Shown: positions 18,770 through 27,604, numbered from the stretch's first letter. The stretch is 64,000 bases of DNA from SAR86 cluster bacterium (GCA_028135785.1 JAOIHS010000002.1:89386-153385), one strand, 5' to 3'. Numbers and translations: made by a program. The notes: generated from the letters alone by a model not told the origin.

Positions 18770-19102
18770 TTAATTTCTAGCGCCCTGTAATATCTCGTAT
18801 GAATTATCCTTGTAAGGACCAAAATTATCCATGACATCCGGATGCGAGACAGGTTCGTTTGAACTATCAGCTAGAAGATTCTGTTGTGACACATAAGCCG
18901 TATAGAAAACGTCATCATTCTCTGCAAATACGTGATAAAACGGTTGCTCCTTCTTTGGTCGCATTTGAGCAGGAATGCTTTGATACCACTCTTCGGTATT
19001 ATTGAATTCTGGATCTACGTCGAAGATTACTCCTCTAAAATCTAAAAACTTATGTCTTATTACTTGCCCAATGGCAAAATTTGTTTCAATAATTTCATTC
19101 AT
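18770..19102 (-). CDS. hspQ: Heat shock protein HspQ (hemimethylated-DNA-binding-like)
   Basis: HspQ modulates Lon protease and was first seen as a hemimethylated-DNA-binding YccV-like protein. AIGQVIRHKFLDFRGVIFDVD, the QPFYHVFAENDD segment and TAYVSQQNL are the family hallmarks. Length is 110 aa with ATG at 19102. The DPEFNNTEEWYQSIP insert also matches the family. It is in the same orientation as zapE, separated by about 50 bp. Confidence 0.92.
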   Translation of the reverse strand: MNEIIETNFAIGQVIRHKFLDFRGVIFDVDPEFNNTEEWYQSIPAQMRPKKEQPFYHVFAENDDVFYTAYVSQQNLLADSSNEPVSHPDVMDNFGPYKDNSYEILQGARN

Positions 19103-19151
19103 TTTATATTCTCATCTTACACTATTATATTTGGTGTCACTTAAATAAAAT

Positions 19152-20207
19152 TCAAGGTTTATGAGGCTCACTTAAGTAATTTTTTGATTGCATTTCTATT
19201 AATCTACTAACGGTTCTTTTATATTTATCTATTAATTTAGGCATTGAATAAAGTTCTGGAAAATGAGTTTCCGACGAGACAATTACCTTAACTTTGCGGT
19301 CATAACATTCATCTATCAAACTTATAAATCTTCTAGCTTCATCATCAGATTTAATTATAGGAATATTTGAAATTAGAACATTGTGAAATTCACGAGCAAT
19401 TTCAATATAATCAGCAGAGCTTCTTGGCGAAGAGCATATTTCTTTAAAATCAAACCAAATTGTTCCTTCAGAGCTCCTTATTATGCTGATCTTCCTATCC
19501 AATATTTTGATAGACTTTTCATTATGTTCTGAAGCTTTAGACAATGTTTCATAAGCTTTAGACATATTTTTTTCTGCGTTAGTTCCTAGCGGCATAAAAA
19601 ATAGATCGGTTTGTTCCAAAGCTCTCAACCTATAGTCATTTTCAGAATCTAAAAAAAATATTTCACAGTTCTCTTCGATAGATTGAATTGCAGGTAGAAA
19701 TAATTTTCTCTGTAATCCATTGAGATAGAGATTTTTAGGCTCTATATTCGATGTTGTGACTAAACTTACCCCAGTGGCAAATAGTTCAGTCATAAATCTA
19801 CCTAAGAGCATTGCGTCTCCAATATCTTCAACAAAAAATTCATCAAAACAAAGTACTGAATATTTCTTAGAAAGACTTTTCACTATTTTTTTCACAGGAT
19901 CTTTTTGCTTATCTAAAGAGTGCAAGTCTCTATGCAAATTATTCATGAACCTATGAAAATGGAGACGTATTTTTCTTTCTGTTTTTAAGTGATCAAAAAA
20001 TAAATCCATGACAAACGTTTTACCTCTTCCCACTTCTCCATGAATATATAAACTCCTTGGTTTCTTATCTTTTTTTAAGAAACTAAAAAAGTTTGAAGAG
20101 GCATCCAATATTTCAACTCTTTCTTGAAGTCTTTCAATCAATGAAAGCTGGAATTCATCCAGCTTAATCTGCCCATTATTGACAGCTTTTAAGTATGTAT
20201 CTTTCAG
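19152..20207 (-). CDS. zapE: AFG1-like ATPase ZapE
   Basis: This AAA-like ATPase is associated with the division ring in E. coli. Walker A is HGEVGRGKT, Walker B is VLCFDEFFVEDI, and SLVTTSNIEPKNLYLNGLQR is the sensor region. The first recognisable start codon by convention is TTG at 20141. However, the frame is open upstream to a stop at 20217-20219 and encodes residues typical of the ZapE N-terminus (TYLKAVNNGQIKLDEFQ). The only plausible start there is CTG at 20207, in a CTGA overlap with the upstream ABM gene. I annotate from that codon (351 aa); the exact start remains uncertain. Confidence 0.88.
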   Translation of the reverse strand: MKDTYLKAVNNGQIKLDEFQLSLIERLQERVEILDASSNFFSFLKKDKKPRSLYIHGEVGRGKTFVMDLFFDHLKTERKIRLHFHRFMNNLHRDLHSLDKQKDPVKKIVKSLSKKYSVLCFDEFFVEDIGDAMLLGRFMTELFATGVSLVTTSNIEPKNLYLNGLQRKLFLPAIQSIEENCEIFFLDSENDYRLRALEQTDLFFMPLGTNAEKNMSKAYETLSKASEHNEKSIKILDRKISIIRSSEGTIWFDFKEICSSPRSSADYIEIAREFHNVLISNIPIIKSDDEARRFISLIDECYDRKVKVIVSSETHFPELYSMPKLIDKYKRTVSRLIEMQSKNYLSEPHKP

Positions 20208-20491
20208 TTGATGCTTTTATGAACTGTTATCTCAGGAGCACCAGCCATAAATGGAGCTAGGGCCATTCCAAGAGTCTTGAAATGTTCAGTCTGCACATGA
20301 TTTGCATGAGCTTCTTCAGTTTTATACAACTCAATCATCATTATTGTTAAAGGATCTTCTGTTTCATGCATTTCATAATAAAAGCAATCTGCTTCATTAG
20401 CCGAAACTGCTTGAACCAGTTTCTCCATTGCTTCAATAAAATTATCTCTTTCTCCTTCTTTTATTTTTAATTTTGCTATAGCTCCAATCAT
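20204..20491 (-). CDS. Antibiotic biosynthesis monooxygenase (ABM) domain protein
   Basis: This single ABM ferredoxin-like domain of 95 aa resembles YgiN-type quinol monooxygenases. Recognisable parts are IGAIAKLKIKEGERDNFIEA, CFYYEMHETEDPLTIMMIELY and the HANHVQTEHFKTL segment. The function is not determined; related proteins oxidise quinols or act as heme/aromatic-binding dimers. It is immediately upstream of zapE with a 4-bp overlap and divergent from a glutathione transferase gene. Confidence 0.82.
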   Translation of the reverse strand: MIGAIAKLKIKEGERDNFIEAMEKLVQAVSANEADCFYYEMHETEDPLTIMMIELYKTEEAHANHVQTEHFKTLGMALAPFMAGAPEITVHKSIN

Positions 20492-20562
20492 TTTTATCCT
20501 CTTTTTTGTTATGATTATTGATTAAGGTTTTAGTATAACCATTTAATTCCAGAGGAGAAATC

Positions 20563-21177
20563 ATGATTAAAATATGGGGAACAGAAAATTCAAGAGCAAT
20601 GCGACCAATATGGACAGCTGAAGAAATGGGGCTGGATTACGAGCTAAATATGATGCCTTTTCCACCGAGAGTTTTTATGAAAGAGTACTTAGATATAAAT
20701 ATGTTGGGAACGATTCCATACATGATTGATGGGGATATAAAAATGACTGAGTCAGTTGCAATGTCTCAATATTTAGTAGAAAAACATGGACCAACTGCTT
20801 TAAGAGTAACGCCTGAAGAAAAAGATTATCCTACTTATTTAAATTGGCTTTACCATTCCGATGCAACTTTAACTTTTCCACAGACAGTTGTACTGAGATA
20901 TAAACTGCAAGAACCTGGCGTTGCTGATGCTGCAGTAGAAGGCTACAGCAGATGGTTTGTTTCAAGATTAAAACTTTTAGAGACAGCTCTGGAAGATAGA
21001 GAATACCTTTGCTCGGATAGATTTACCATTGCGGATATCTGCGTTAGTTATGCAATTAATTTGGCAGATTCCTTGGGGATTCATCAGGCTTTTAAACCTA
21101 ATATTAAAAGATGGACAGATTTGCTCTTTGAAAGAGATGCATTTAAGAAATCGAAGAGTTATAAGTTTGAAGAATAG
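20563..21177 (+). CDS. Glutathione S-transferase family protein
   Basis: It has an N-terminal thioredoxin-fold domain (residues 1-80) with GTIPYMIDGD (cis-Pro) and MTESVAMSQYL, the glutathione gamma-glutamyl-binding ES motif. The C-terminal helical domain has FTIADICVSYAINLADSLG. Length is 204 aa. The catalytic residue at the N-terminus is probably Ser/Asn in TENSRAMRP. A strong GAGGAGAAA Shine-Dalgarno precedes the ATG. The substrate is unknown; neighbours are other redox enzymes. Confidence 0.87.
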   Translation: MIKIWGTENSRAMRPIWTAEEMGLDYELNMMPFPPRVFMKEYLDINMLGTIPYMIDGDIKMTESVAMSQYLVEKHGPTALRVTPEEKDYPTYLNWLYHSDATLTFPQTVVLRYKLQEPGVADAAVEGYSRWFVSRLKLLETALEDREYLCSDRFTIADICVSYAINLADSLGIHQAFKPNIKRWTDLLFERDAFKKSKSYKFEE

Positions 21178-21184
21178 GTTAAAG

Positions 21185-22054
21185 CTATTTTTTTGGCGGT
21201 AAAGGAATTAGAACTGAAGTTCTTTCAAGATAAGCCATGTATTCAGAGTTACCTGACCATCTTTTTAAACCTCGAGCCTCCAGCAGATTTACTCCGCTAA
21301 CCCTTGTTAACAGAAAGATAATAAAAACAGGCGAAATATAAGCAACAGATTGCCATCCGCTTATGGTGGGAGCTGCAATTATGGCTATTCCAATCCAAAG
21401 TGTAATTTCTCCAAAATAGTTCGGGTGACGAGACCAAGACCATAAACCACTGGTAATAAAAGAATCTCTATTATTTGGATTCAATTTAAAATTAGATTTT
21501 TGTTGATCGGCAACAACCTCCATCAAAAATCCTGAAATCCAAACAATCGAACCTATTAAAGCAAACAGATCTAGGGCTTGTTTATCAGAAGACGTAATCG
21601 CTGCTAAAGCCATTGCTGAAGTTAAAAAGACCCATAGACCTTGAATTGTCCAAGTCATCAAAAACCACCAAAAGTCTAATTTCATTCGATCAAATCTGCC
21701 GTCCTTGCCATCCCTTTTAACTCTCGAAAAGAGAAAAGATCCTAGTCTAGCTGCCCAAATCCAAATTAATAATGTTAAAAGAATATCTCTTAACGAAATA
21801 TCAATCGTTATCAACATAGCTAATAGAACTACTGATAAGTAAGTTAAAGATCCTGTTAAATCAAAATAATGTTCAGTTGAATAAATATAAGATGGGATGA
21901 AGACGATCCATTGGATTATAAAGATCATAAAAAAACATGCAAAAATTAAAGAAACACCTGAAACAGAAACACTTCCTTGGTGTATGCCCAGAGCCACCAA
22001 AGCTCCAATTAAAACGGATATTATTGTTGAGGGTATTGTTACTTTAGGAGACAT
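21185..22054 (-). CDS. DUF1295 (steroid 5-alpha-reductase-like) membrane protein
   Basis: This polytopic membrane protein of 289 aa belongs to the DUF1295 branch of the steroid 5-alpha-reductase/isoprenylcysteine methyltransferase fold. The signature SGLWSWSRHPNYFGEITLWIG (near residues 203-223) includes the NADPH/SAM-site His-Pro-Asn-Tyr. RFDRMKLDFWWFL is also family-typical. It probably reduces a lipid-like enone, but the substrate is unknown. It converges with the GST gene and is divergent from the nitronate monooxygenase gene. Confidence 0.82.
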   Translation of the reverse strand: MSPKVTIPSTIISVLIGALVALGIHQGSVSVSGVSLIFACFFMIFIIQWIVFIPSYIYSTEHYFDLTGSLTYLSVVLLAMLITIDISLRDILLTLLIWIWAARLGSFLFSRVKRDGKDGRFDRMKLDFWWFLMTWTIQGLWVFLTSAMALAAITSSDKQALDLFALIGSIVWISGFLMEVVADQQKSNFKLNPNNRDSFITSGLWSWSRHPNYFGEITLWIGIAIIAAPTISGWQSVAYISPVFIIFLLTRVSGVNLLEARGLKRWSGNSEYMAYLERTSVLIPLPPKK

Positions 22055-22126
22055 ATTTATTAAAAGTATATATTGATTTAAGTTTTTTTTTAATAGATAT
22101 TAACCATATAAAAAAATGGAGTCAAA

Positions 22127-23272
22127 ATGAAATCACCAATATGTGAAATGCTCGGAGCAGAATTCCCACTAGTAGCATTTAGTCATTGTAAAGATGTAGT
22201 AGTAGCTGTATCAAAAGCTGGGGGAGTAGGCGTTCTTGGAGCGGTAGGAATGTCACCTGAAATTTTAGAGCAAGAACTTAAATGGATAGATGAAAGAATC
22301 GATGGAATGCCTTACGGAGTTGATGTCTTGATTCCAAATAAAATGTTGGGCAAAGGTGAAGAATTTAATGCACAAAAGCTTGTAGATATGATTCCACAAG
22401 AATATCGAGATTTTAGAACAGATGTTTTAAAAAATCATGACATCGATGCGCCAGAATTAAGAACAAATGAAGATGATTTATCTTCTTCTGGTTTTGCAGA
22501 AAATACTGCAGACGAGGGGGCAAAAGCGTTACTGGATGTTGCCTTTTCTCATCCTATAAAATTGATAGCAAACGCTTTAGGTGTTCCGCCAGAATGGATG
22601 ATTAAAATGGGTAAAGATAATGATGTAAAAGTTGCAGCTCTCTTAGGAACTAAAGAACATGCAATAGCTCAGGTAAAAGCAGGCGTGGATATTTTAGTTG
22701 TATCCGGCACTGAAGCTGGAGGGCATTGTGGAAGCGTTTCAACTATGGTCTTAGTCCCCGAAGTGCATAGAGCAATACAACCTTATGGAGATGTCCCCAT
22801 ATTAGCAGCAGGTGGAATAGTTACCGGAGAACAAATGGCTGCTTCAATGGTTATGGGGGCCTCAGGAGTCTGGACAGCATCTGTATGGCTAACAACTGCA
22901 GAAGCAGAAACACATCCCATTGTTAAAGAAAAAATGTTGAAAGCTAGCTCAAGCGACACCGTAAGGTCTAGAAGTAGGACTGGTAAACATTCAAGACAAC
23001 TAAAATCTTCTTGGACAGATGCTTGGGAAGCGGAAGGTGCTCCAGAACCTTTACCAATGCCTCTACAACCAATTGTTGCGGAACCAGCACTGCGAAAAGT
23101 TAATCAACTTGCCGAAGGTGGTCATGATGGGGCAGTCGATCTAGCTACGTATTGGGTTGGACAAGGAGTTGGTATGATGACTGAAAGCTTATCAGCAGGA
23201 ACAGTCGTTCAAGAATTTAAACAAGATTTTATAAACGCATACGAGAGATTTGAGGGTTTTCTTCAAGAATAA
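22127..23272 (+). CDS. Nitronate monooxygenase family FMN enzyme
   Basis: This TIM-barrel FMN protein (381 aa) is of the nitronate monooxygenase / 2-nitropropane dioxygenase family. VVVAVSKAGGVGVLGAVG at the N-terminus and GTEAGGHCG near residue 194 (His-containing active-site loop), with VPILAAGGIVTGEQMAASM for FMN phosphate, are visible. It oxidises alkyl nitronates or acts as an enoyl-ACP-reductase-like flavin enzyme; the specific substrate is unknown. It converges with the COQ4-like gene with no gap between stop codons. Confidence 0.87.
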   Translation: MKSPICEMLGAEFPLVAFSHCKDVVVAVSKAGGVGVLGAVGMSPEILEQELKWIDERIDGMPYGVDVLIPNKMLGKGEEFNAQKLVDMIPQEYRDFRTDVLKNHDIDAPELRTNEDDLSSSGFAENTADEGAKALLDVAFSHPIKLIANALGVPPEWMIKMGKDNDVKVAALLGTKEHAIAQVKAGVDILVVSGTEAGGHCGSVSTMVLVPEVHRAIQPYGDVPILAAGGIVTGEQMAASMVMGASGVWTASVWLTTAEAETHPIVKEKMLKASSSDTVRSRSRTGKHSRQLKSSWTDAWEAEGAPEPLPMPLQPIVAEPALRKVNQLAEGGHDGAVDLATYWVGQGVGMMTESLSAGTVVQEFKQDFINAYERFEGFLQE

Positions 23273-23788
23273 TTAAGAAGAAATGGTTCCTGACCATCTA
23301 AGTTTAGGAACCATTCTATCTTTTTCATTGAGAATCTCGATTCCATATTCCTTTCTCAAATCAGATATTTTTCTTTCCATATAAAATTCAGGGGGAGTAA
23401 AAGGCCACTTTTTTTTCATTTTTTTAATTTTTTTAAAAATCTTAAAGTGAGTAGGAATAATTTTTATATATAAAGAAACGAACTTACGATAGCCTATTTC
23501 CTTAGCTAAATATTTAGTGAGCCCTTTTAGTTCAGGTAATTTTGTATAAGATAGTAAATATCTTAATTTGTAAGAACAGCCAAATATAAGCCAAGAATCT
23601 AAAAAAGACTCTTCCTCTAAAGAAGTATCTAGTCCAAAAATTACATGTGAAGCGTCATGATCCCTAATTAGGGTGGAGTTGTCTTTATCTACTAATAGTT
23701 TTTTATTATTATCTAGTAGATATTGGTCATAAACCTCAATTCCTTCTTTCAAAGTCAAAGAACAGTTTTGTTCTTGAAAAGCTAGCAT
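23273..23788 (-). CDS. COQ4-like protein (ubiquinone biosynthesis family)
   Basis: The motif HDxxHx11E of the COQ4 family is exact (His44, Asp45, His48, Glu60 in the 171-aa form). It is followed by WLIFGCSYKLRYLL and a basic C-terminal half ending with MVPKLRWSG. COQ4 acts in C1 decarboxylation/hydroxylation of coenzyme Q precursors. The role here is inferred from the motif only. I place the start at ATG 23788, one base after the SDR stop; a GTG at 23815 would add nine residues inside the SDR gene. It is the last gene of the five-gene DUF1330-MBL-ADH-SDR-COQ4 run. Confidence 0.72.
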   Translation of the reverse strand: MLAFQEQNCSLTLKEGIEVYDQYLLDNNKKLLVDKDNSTLIRDHDASHVIFGLDTSLEEESFLDSWLIFGCSYKLRYLLSYTKLPELKGLTKYLAKEIGYRKFVSLYIKIIPTHFKIFKKIKKMKKKWPFTPPEFYMERKISDLRKEYGIEILNEKDRMVPKLRWSGTISS

Positions 23789-23789
23789 C

Positions 23790-24554
23790 TTAAGTATTCC
23801 ACCAAGCCTGATCACTAAAAGATCTAATATCTATTTCATGAGTCCACGAGGATCTATGCTGTTGGGCAATATGCCAATAAGTTTCAGCAATTTTTTCAGG
23901 AACCAATAATCCATCGTTTTCCATGCCTTTAGTTTCTCTCAGTTTTTGGAAATTTTCTTCACCAAGCATTTTTCCCAGAGTATCTGGAGCATCTACAGCT
24001 CCGTCTATAATAATATGAGCAATATGAATATTTTTTGAGGCAAATTCTGCATTCAAAGATTGGCAAATCATTCTTCTTCCTGCCATGGCTGACGCATGCG
24101 AAATTTGACCTTTATTCCCTCTAACGGCAGAAGTTGCTGATGTTACTAAGATAGTTCCAGATTTTCTTTCTTCCATGAGTGGAGTCAAAACTTGAGCTAA
24201 ACGAAATAAACCAAAAGTTGCCATTCTCCAGCCCATCTCAAAAGCTTTATACGAAGTATCTTTTAGGTCTCTATTACCTATCTGAGCTCCAATGTTATAA
24301 ACAGCTACTTCGATAGGGCCTATTTCTTTTTCGATATGATTAACGATATCTTCGATACTATTTTCATCTATTACATTAAGTAAACTCCCAGATGCGACAC
24401 CGTCATCTGCTTCAATTTCATTGATGAGTTTATTTAATCCATCTTGATCAGTTCTGCGACATAGATAAACATGAAATCCTTCTCTAGCGAATCTCTTCGC
24501 AACATTTCCTCCAACACCAGCTCCAGAACCTATTACCAAACAAACTTTTTTCAA
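23790..24554 (-). CDS. Short-chain dehydrogenase/reductase family protein with altered active site
   Basis: This Rossmann-fold SDR (254 aa) has the nucleotide-binding GSGAGVGG at residues 9-16 and VAVYNIGAQIG in the NNAG position. The expected catalytic YxxxK is not seen: the aligned segment reads SHASAMAGRRM, with His and Met where Tyr and Lys are normal, after the Ser in VTSATSAV. It may be a non-canonical oxidoreductase or a binding protein. It lies 14 bp after the zinc ADH gene and 1 bp before the COQ4-like gene. Confidence 0.83.
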   Translation of the reverse strand: MKKVCLVIGSGAGVGGNVAKRFAREGFHVYLCRRTDQDGLNKLINEIEADDGVASGSLLNVIDENSIEDIVNHIEKEIGPIEVAVYNIGAQIGNRDLKDTSYKAFEMGWRMATFGLFRLAQVLTPLMEERKSGTILVTSATSAVRGNKGQISHASAMAGRRMICQSLNAEFASKNIHIAHIIIDGAVDAPDTLGKMLGEENFQKLRETKGMENDGLLVPEKIAETYWHIAQQHRSSWTHEIDIRSFSDQAWWNT

Positions 24555-24568
24555 TTTATGTACTTCTT

Positions 24569-25615
24569 TTAGTCGTGAGTTAATGAAACCAGACCCACAA
24601 GCTTTCCTGCTTTCATTTCCTCAAGAGTTCTATTAGCCTCAGAAGCATTTCTCGATTCCACCTTTACAGGTTCTATTTTGCCTTCGGCAACGAGCGTCAT
24701 CAATTCCTTCATTTCTCCTAGACTGCCCACATATGATCCAAGTAATCTTTTTTCAGTAAGTGTGTGTATTGGTAAAGGAATAGTTATTTGACCTCCAAAT
24801 AATCCAACCACTACTTGAATACCACCTCTAGTAAGGTTGTTGTATCCAAAATTTACCGATGCTTCAGCTCCTACAAAATCGACAATAGCTTTTGCTCCAC
24901 CGCCGGTAAGTTCGGTAAGTTTTGCAGCAGCATCTTCAGAAGCAGAATTAATTACATGTGAAGCACCAAGATCTTTAGCAATCTTCAACTTGTCATCATC
25001 TATATCCATGACAATAGGGTTGATGCCGTATGCCGCTCTTGCAATTTTAAGCGCCAACAAACCTAAACCTCCGGCACTAATAATTACTAAGGAATTATCT
25101 GTTGTAAAAGGCTCAGCTTTTTTAAGAGCACTATAAGCAGTTAAACCTCTACAGGCATAACTTCCGGCTAGACTATCAGGAGTATCTCCTGCAGCAAATA
25201 AATATTGTTCTCCTGGAACTAAAACATGATCTCCATAACCACCGCTCACATTTATACCCAGATTTGAATTATTCATGCAGTAATGAGTTTTATCAGAGTC
25301 ACAAAGCTCACAGTTTCCGCAACCTATCCAGGGATAAGCTACATATCTTTCTCCAATACTTACGTTCGAAACTTCATCACCAATAGCTACGACTTCGCCA
25401 AAAATCTCATGCCCCATAGTTAACGGATCATTTACAGGAGTTGGAAGTTGAGCTCCTCCACCTAGATCAAAGTAACCATCAAGAATATGTACATCTGAAT
25501 GACAAACTCCGCACGATATAGTTTTTATTAGGACTTCTTTCCCCTTTGGCACTGGAGTTTCCAATTCCATTTCTTTTAGGGGCTTGCCATTTTCTACTAC
25601 CTGATATGCTTTCAT
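24569..25615 (-). CDS. Zinc-dependent alcohol dehydrogenase
   Basis: This medium-chain dehydrogenase has 348 aa. Catalytic-zinc ligands are Cys and His in CGVCHSDVH and the GHE of MGHEIFGEVV. The structural zinc site is GCGNCELCDSDKTHYC. The NAD(P) motif is ISAGGLGLLALKIA. Substrate is not readable. It is cotranscribed with a downstream SDR (14 bp) and an upstream MBL lipoprotein (15 bp), suggesting stepwise oxidation of an alcohol or aldehyde. Confidence 0.92.
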   Translation of the reverse strand: MKAYQVVENGKPLKEMELETPVPKGKEVLIKTISCGVCHSDVHILDGYFDLGGGAQLPTPVNDPLTMGHEIFGEVVAIGDEVSNVSIGERYVAYPWIGCGNCELCDSDKTHYCMNNSNLGINVSGGYGDHVLVPGEQYLFAAGDTPDSLAGSYACRGLTAYSALKKAEPFTTDNSLVIISAGGLGLLALKIARAAYGINPIVMDIDDDKLKIAKDLGASHVINSASEDAAAKLTELTGGGAKAIVDFVGAEASVNFGYNNLTRGGIQVVVGLFGGQITIPLPIHTLTEKRLLGSYVGSLGEMKELMTLVAEGKIEPVKVESRNASEANRTLEEMKAGKLVGLVSLTHD

Positions 25616-25630
25616 TTTCTCTCCTTATTA

Positions 25631-26605
25631 TTAATTTATTAAAGATGCATAAGCTCTATTAACTAAAACTAATGAATTTTTGCCTAAAATATCCTCAAAC
25701 TCCTTGGCTGGGTTTATTTCTAGTACCTCTTCCAAAGATATTCCTTTGTATATTAAAGAAGCAATTCTATCTCTTACTATTATCAATTTTTCTAAATAAA
25801 TTTTAACTGTTTTTTTATCCGATAATTTACCATGTCCAGGCACAATAATAGTTTTATCGTCTATGATTTTTAAAATCTCACTGATAGAGTCAATCATTCC
25901 ATTAATTGAGCCGCCATTATCTGCATCTATAAATATAAAATCTCCGGATAAATTAATTATATCTCCAGCATGCAAAACATTCGATTTAGAAAAGTACACG
26001 AAAGCATCTCCAGTAGTGTGAGCGGGTCCAAAATTCATAATCTTAATTTTTTCTTTATTTAAAAATAATTCCATAGAATCATTGAATGTAATATTTGGAA
26101 GAGCCGAACTTTCAAAAGCTTGTTGTGGATATTTTAAAATTACCAAATTCACTAGGTTATCTCTCTTCATAAATTCCCGAGAATTTTGATGAGCAATTAT
26201 TTCTGCTCCTAATGGCCCAAAAGCTCTATTGCCTTCAGCATGATCATAATGCCAATGAGTATTAATTACGTAGTCAACTTCTTCCCCGCCTAACTCTGAG
26301 ATCGCTTTCAAAACTTTTTGATGATATTGCGGATATTGATCATCAACTATTACTACACCGTCCTCACCAATAGAAACAAGAATATTTCCTCCAACGACCG
26401 GACCTTCAGCAAACAAAACAGACAAACTATTATTAATTTTGACGACTTTTATCTCATTTTTATCGAAACCAGGAAATTGAATAGCTTCAAATAATTTTTC
26501 TTGATCTTGAGTAAATTTTGTAAAGTCTGGCAATGGGTCTTGAGTACAAGAGAAAATTAGATTAACAATTAAAAGCAGTGTTAAATTTTTAATCATTTTT
26601 TTCAA
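25631..26605 (-). CDS. Metallo-beta-lactamase fold hydrolase, probable lipoprotein
   Basis: An N-terminal signal ends in LIFSC, with Cys20 as a probable lipidation site. The MBL fold contains THWHYDHAEGN (metal ligands His117, His119, Asp121, His122), GPAHTTGDAFVYF and IIVPGHG. Length is 324 aa. Such exported MBL proteins resemble the quinoprotein relay/SoxH-like group that often accompanies alcohol oxidation, but the substrate is unknown. It precedes the zinc ADH by 15 bp. Confidence 0.86.
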   Translation of the reverse strand: MKKMIKNLTLLLIVNLIFSCTQDPLPDFTKFTQDQEKLFEAIQFPGFDKNEIKVVKINNSLSVLFAEGPVVGGNILVSIGEDGVVIVDDQYPQYHQKVLKAISELGGEEVDYVINTHWHYDHAEGNRAFGPLGAEIIAHQNSREFMKRDNLVNLVILKYPQQAFESSALPNITFNDSMELFLNKEKIKIMNFGPAHTTGDAFVYFSKSNVLHAGDIINLSGDFIFIDADNGGSINGMIDSISEILKIIDDKTIIVPGHGKLSDKKTVKIYLEKLIIVRDRIASLIYKGISLEEVLEINPAKEFEDILGKNSLVLVNRAYASLIN

Positions 26606-26622
26606 TCTAGATTTCTAAAAAA

Positions 26623-26937
26623 TTATCTACCAGGCATGCTATGAACAACAGTTAAATTGAGCAATTCGGTAGCAGGTCTTCTATATGTATCTGATAATTT
26701 TTGATAGTTTTCTGAGTTATACCAATTATTTAAATCTTCTTCGTTTGAAAAAGACCAGAGAATAACTCTACCTTGGATTGGAGAAGTTCCTTCCAAATGC
26801 TGAGTACTATCGTCCATAGTAATGAATTCTCCGTTATGTTCTTTAATGGTTCCGAAAAAGCCTTTTTCATAACCTCTGAATACTTCAGCATCTTTAATGT
26901 GAACATTAGCTATACAAATTACTTTCTGATCTGACAT
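26623..26937 (-). CDS. DUF1330 family protein
   Basis: This small ferredoxin-like dimeric-alpha/beta-barrel protein has 104 aa. VICIANVHIKDAEVFRGYEKG, PIQGRVILWSF and the NWYNSENYQKLSDTYRRPAT segment are typical of DUF1330. No function is known. It heads the MBL-ADH-SDR-COQ4-like operon (17-bp gap) with a TAGGAGT ribosome site. Confidence 0.83.
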   Translation of the reverse strand: MSDQKVICIANVHIKDAEVFRGYEKGFFGTIKEHNGEFITMDDSTQHLEGTSPIQGRVILWSFSNEEDLNNWYNSENYQKLSDTYRRPATELLNLTVVHSMPGR

Positions 26938-26973
26938 TTTTTACTCCTAATTTCTTTATTACTAATATATACG

Positions 26974-26999
26974 AAAAAGCCCCGCGTAAGCAGGGCTTT
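26974..26999 (-). terminator. Rho-independent terminator of the winged-helix gene
   Basis: AAAGCCC...GGGCTTT stem with a C/A mismatch, an inner GC pair set and a GTAA tetraloop. Read on the minus strand it is followed by a run of five Ts. It separates the winged-helix regulator gene (ending at 27113) from the DUF1330 operon. Confidence 0.72.
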
Positions 27000-27112
27000 C
27001 CTCAAAAATCCTTTTCGATTAATCCCAAATCCTTGGGGGAAAAAATATTATAAAAAAAAATAAACACTTTTGTTGAAAAATCAACCGTATGAAATGTGCA
27101 TATTTTTTTTGC

Positions 27113-27604
27113 TTAGTCGCGCACGAGATTATTTAATGTCTCATCCATTTCTTTTCTCGAAATTCCGGCTTTATCAAAAAATATATTTGCATCATCACCA
27201 ATCATAAACATAACTTTATCTAGGACATCAAAATGAGCTTTGATTAAGCCAAAAGATCGATCGGTAGGAAAATATTCAATAACTCTCTTATCTTTTCCGG
27301 GTTTTTTAATATAGTAACCTTGTTGAGTTGATCGACTTATCAATCTTTCAATGCTTCTAGTGTTCAGATTCGTTACTCCAGTCAAATCACTCATTGTGAA
27401 GAAGCCTTTTTGTATCCAGCAAGTTAGCATAACCAGACGAATTAACTCATAACGTGTATCGTTTACATAAATATCATTCCAATCATCGGAATTTCCAATA
27501 TCCTGAAATGTTTTATATTTTTCCAATTCAAAATTAAGAATTAAGGCAGCAATTCCTTTTAGCTTAGAAAGTCCTTTTATTTTTTTGGGGTTAGATTTAT
27601 CCAT
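27113..27604 (-). CDS. Winged-helix (MarR-like) transcriptional regulator
   Basis: This 163-aa protein has a central helix-turn-helix and wing: RLVMLTCWIQKGFFTMSDLTG, then TNLNTRSIERLISRSTQQGYYIKKPGKDKRVIEYFPT. This is the MarR-type arrangement of recognition helix followed by a basic beta-wing. The C-terminal helices (LDKVMFMIGDDANIFF) are probably for dimerisation. It lies 34 bp downstream of a TonB-dependent receptor gene on the same strand and upstream of the DUF1330 operon, either of which it might control. Its family assignment is tentative. Confidence 0.65.
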   Translation of the reverse strand: MDKSNPKKIKGLSKLKGIAALILNFELEKYKTFQDIGNSDDWNDIYVNDTRYELIRLVMLTCWIQKGFFTMSDLTGVTNLNTRSIERLISRSTQQGYYIKKPGKDKRVIEYFPTDRSFGLIKAHFDVLDKVMFMIGDDANIFFDKAGISRKEMDETLNNLVRD

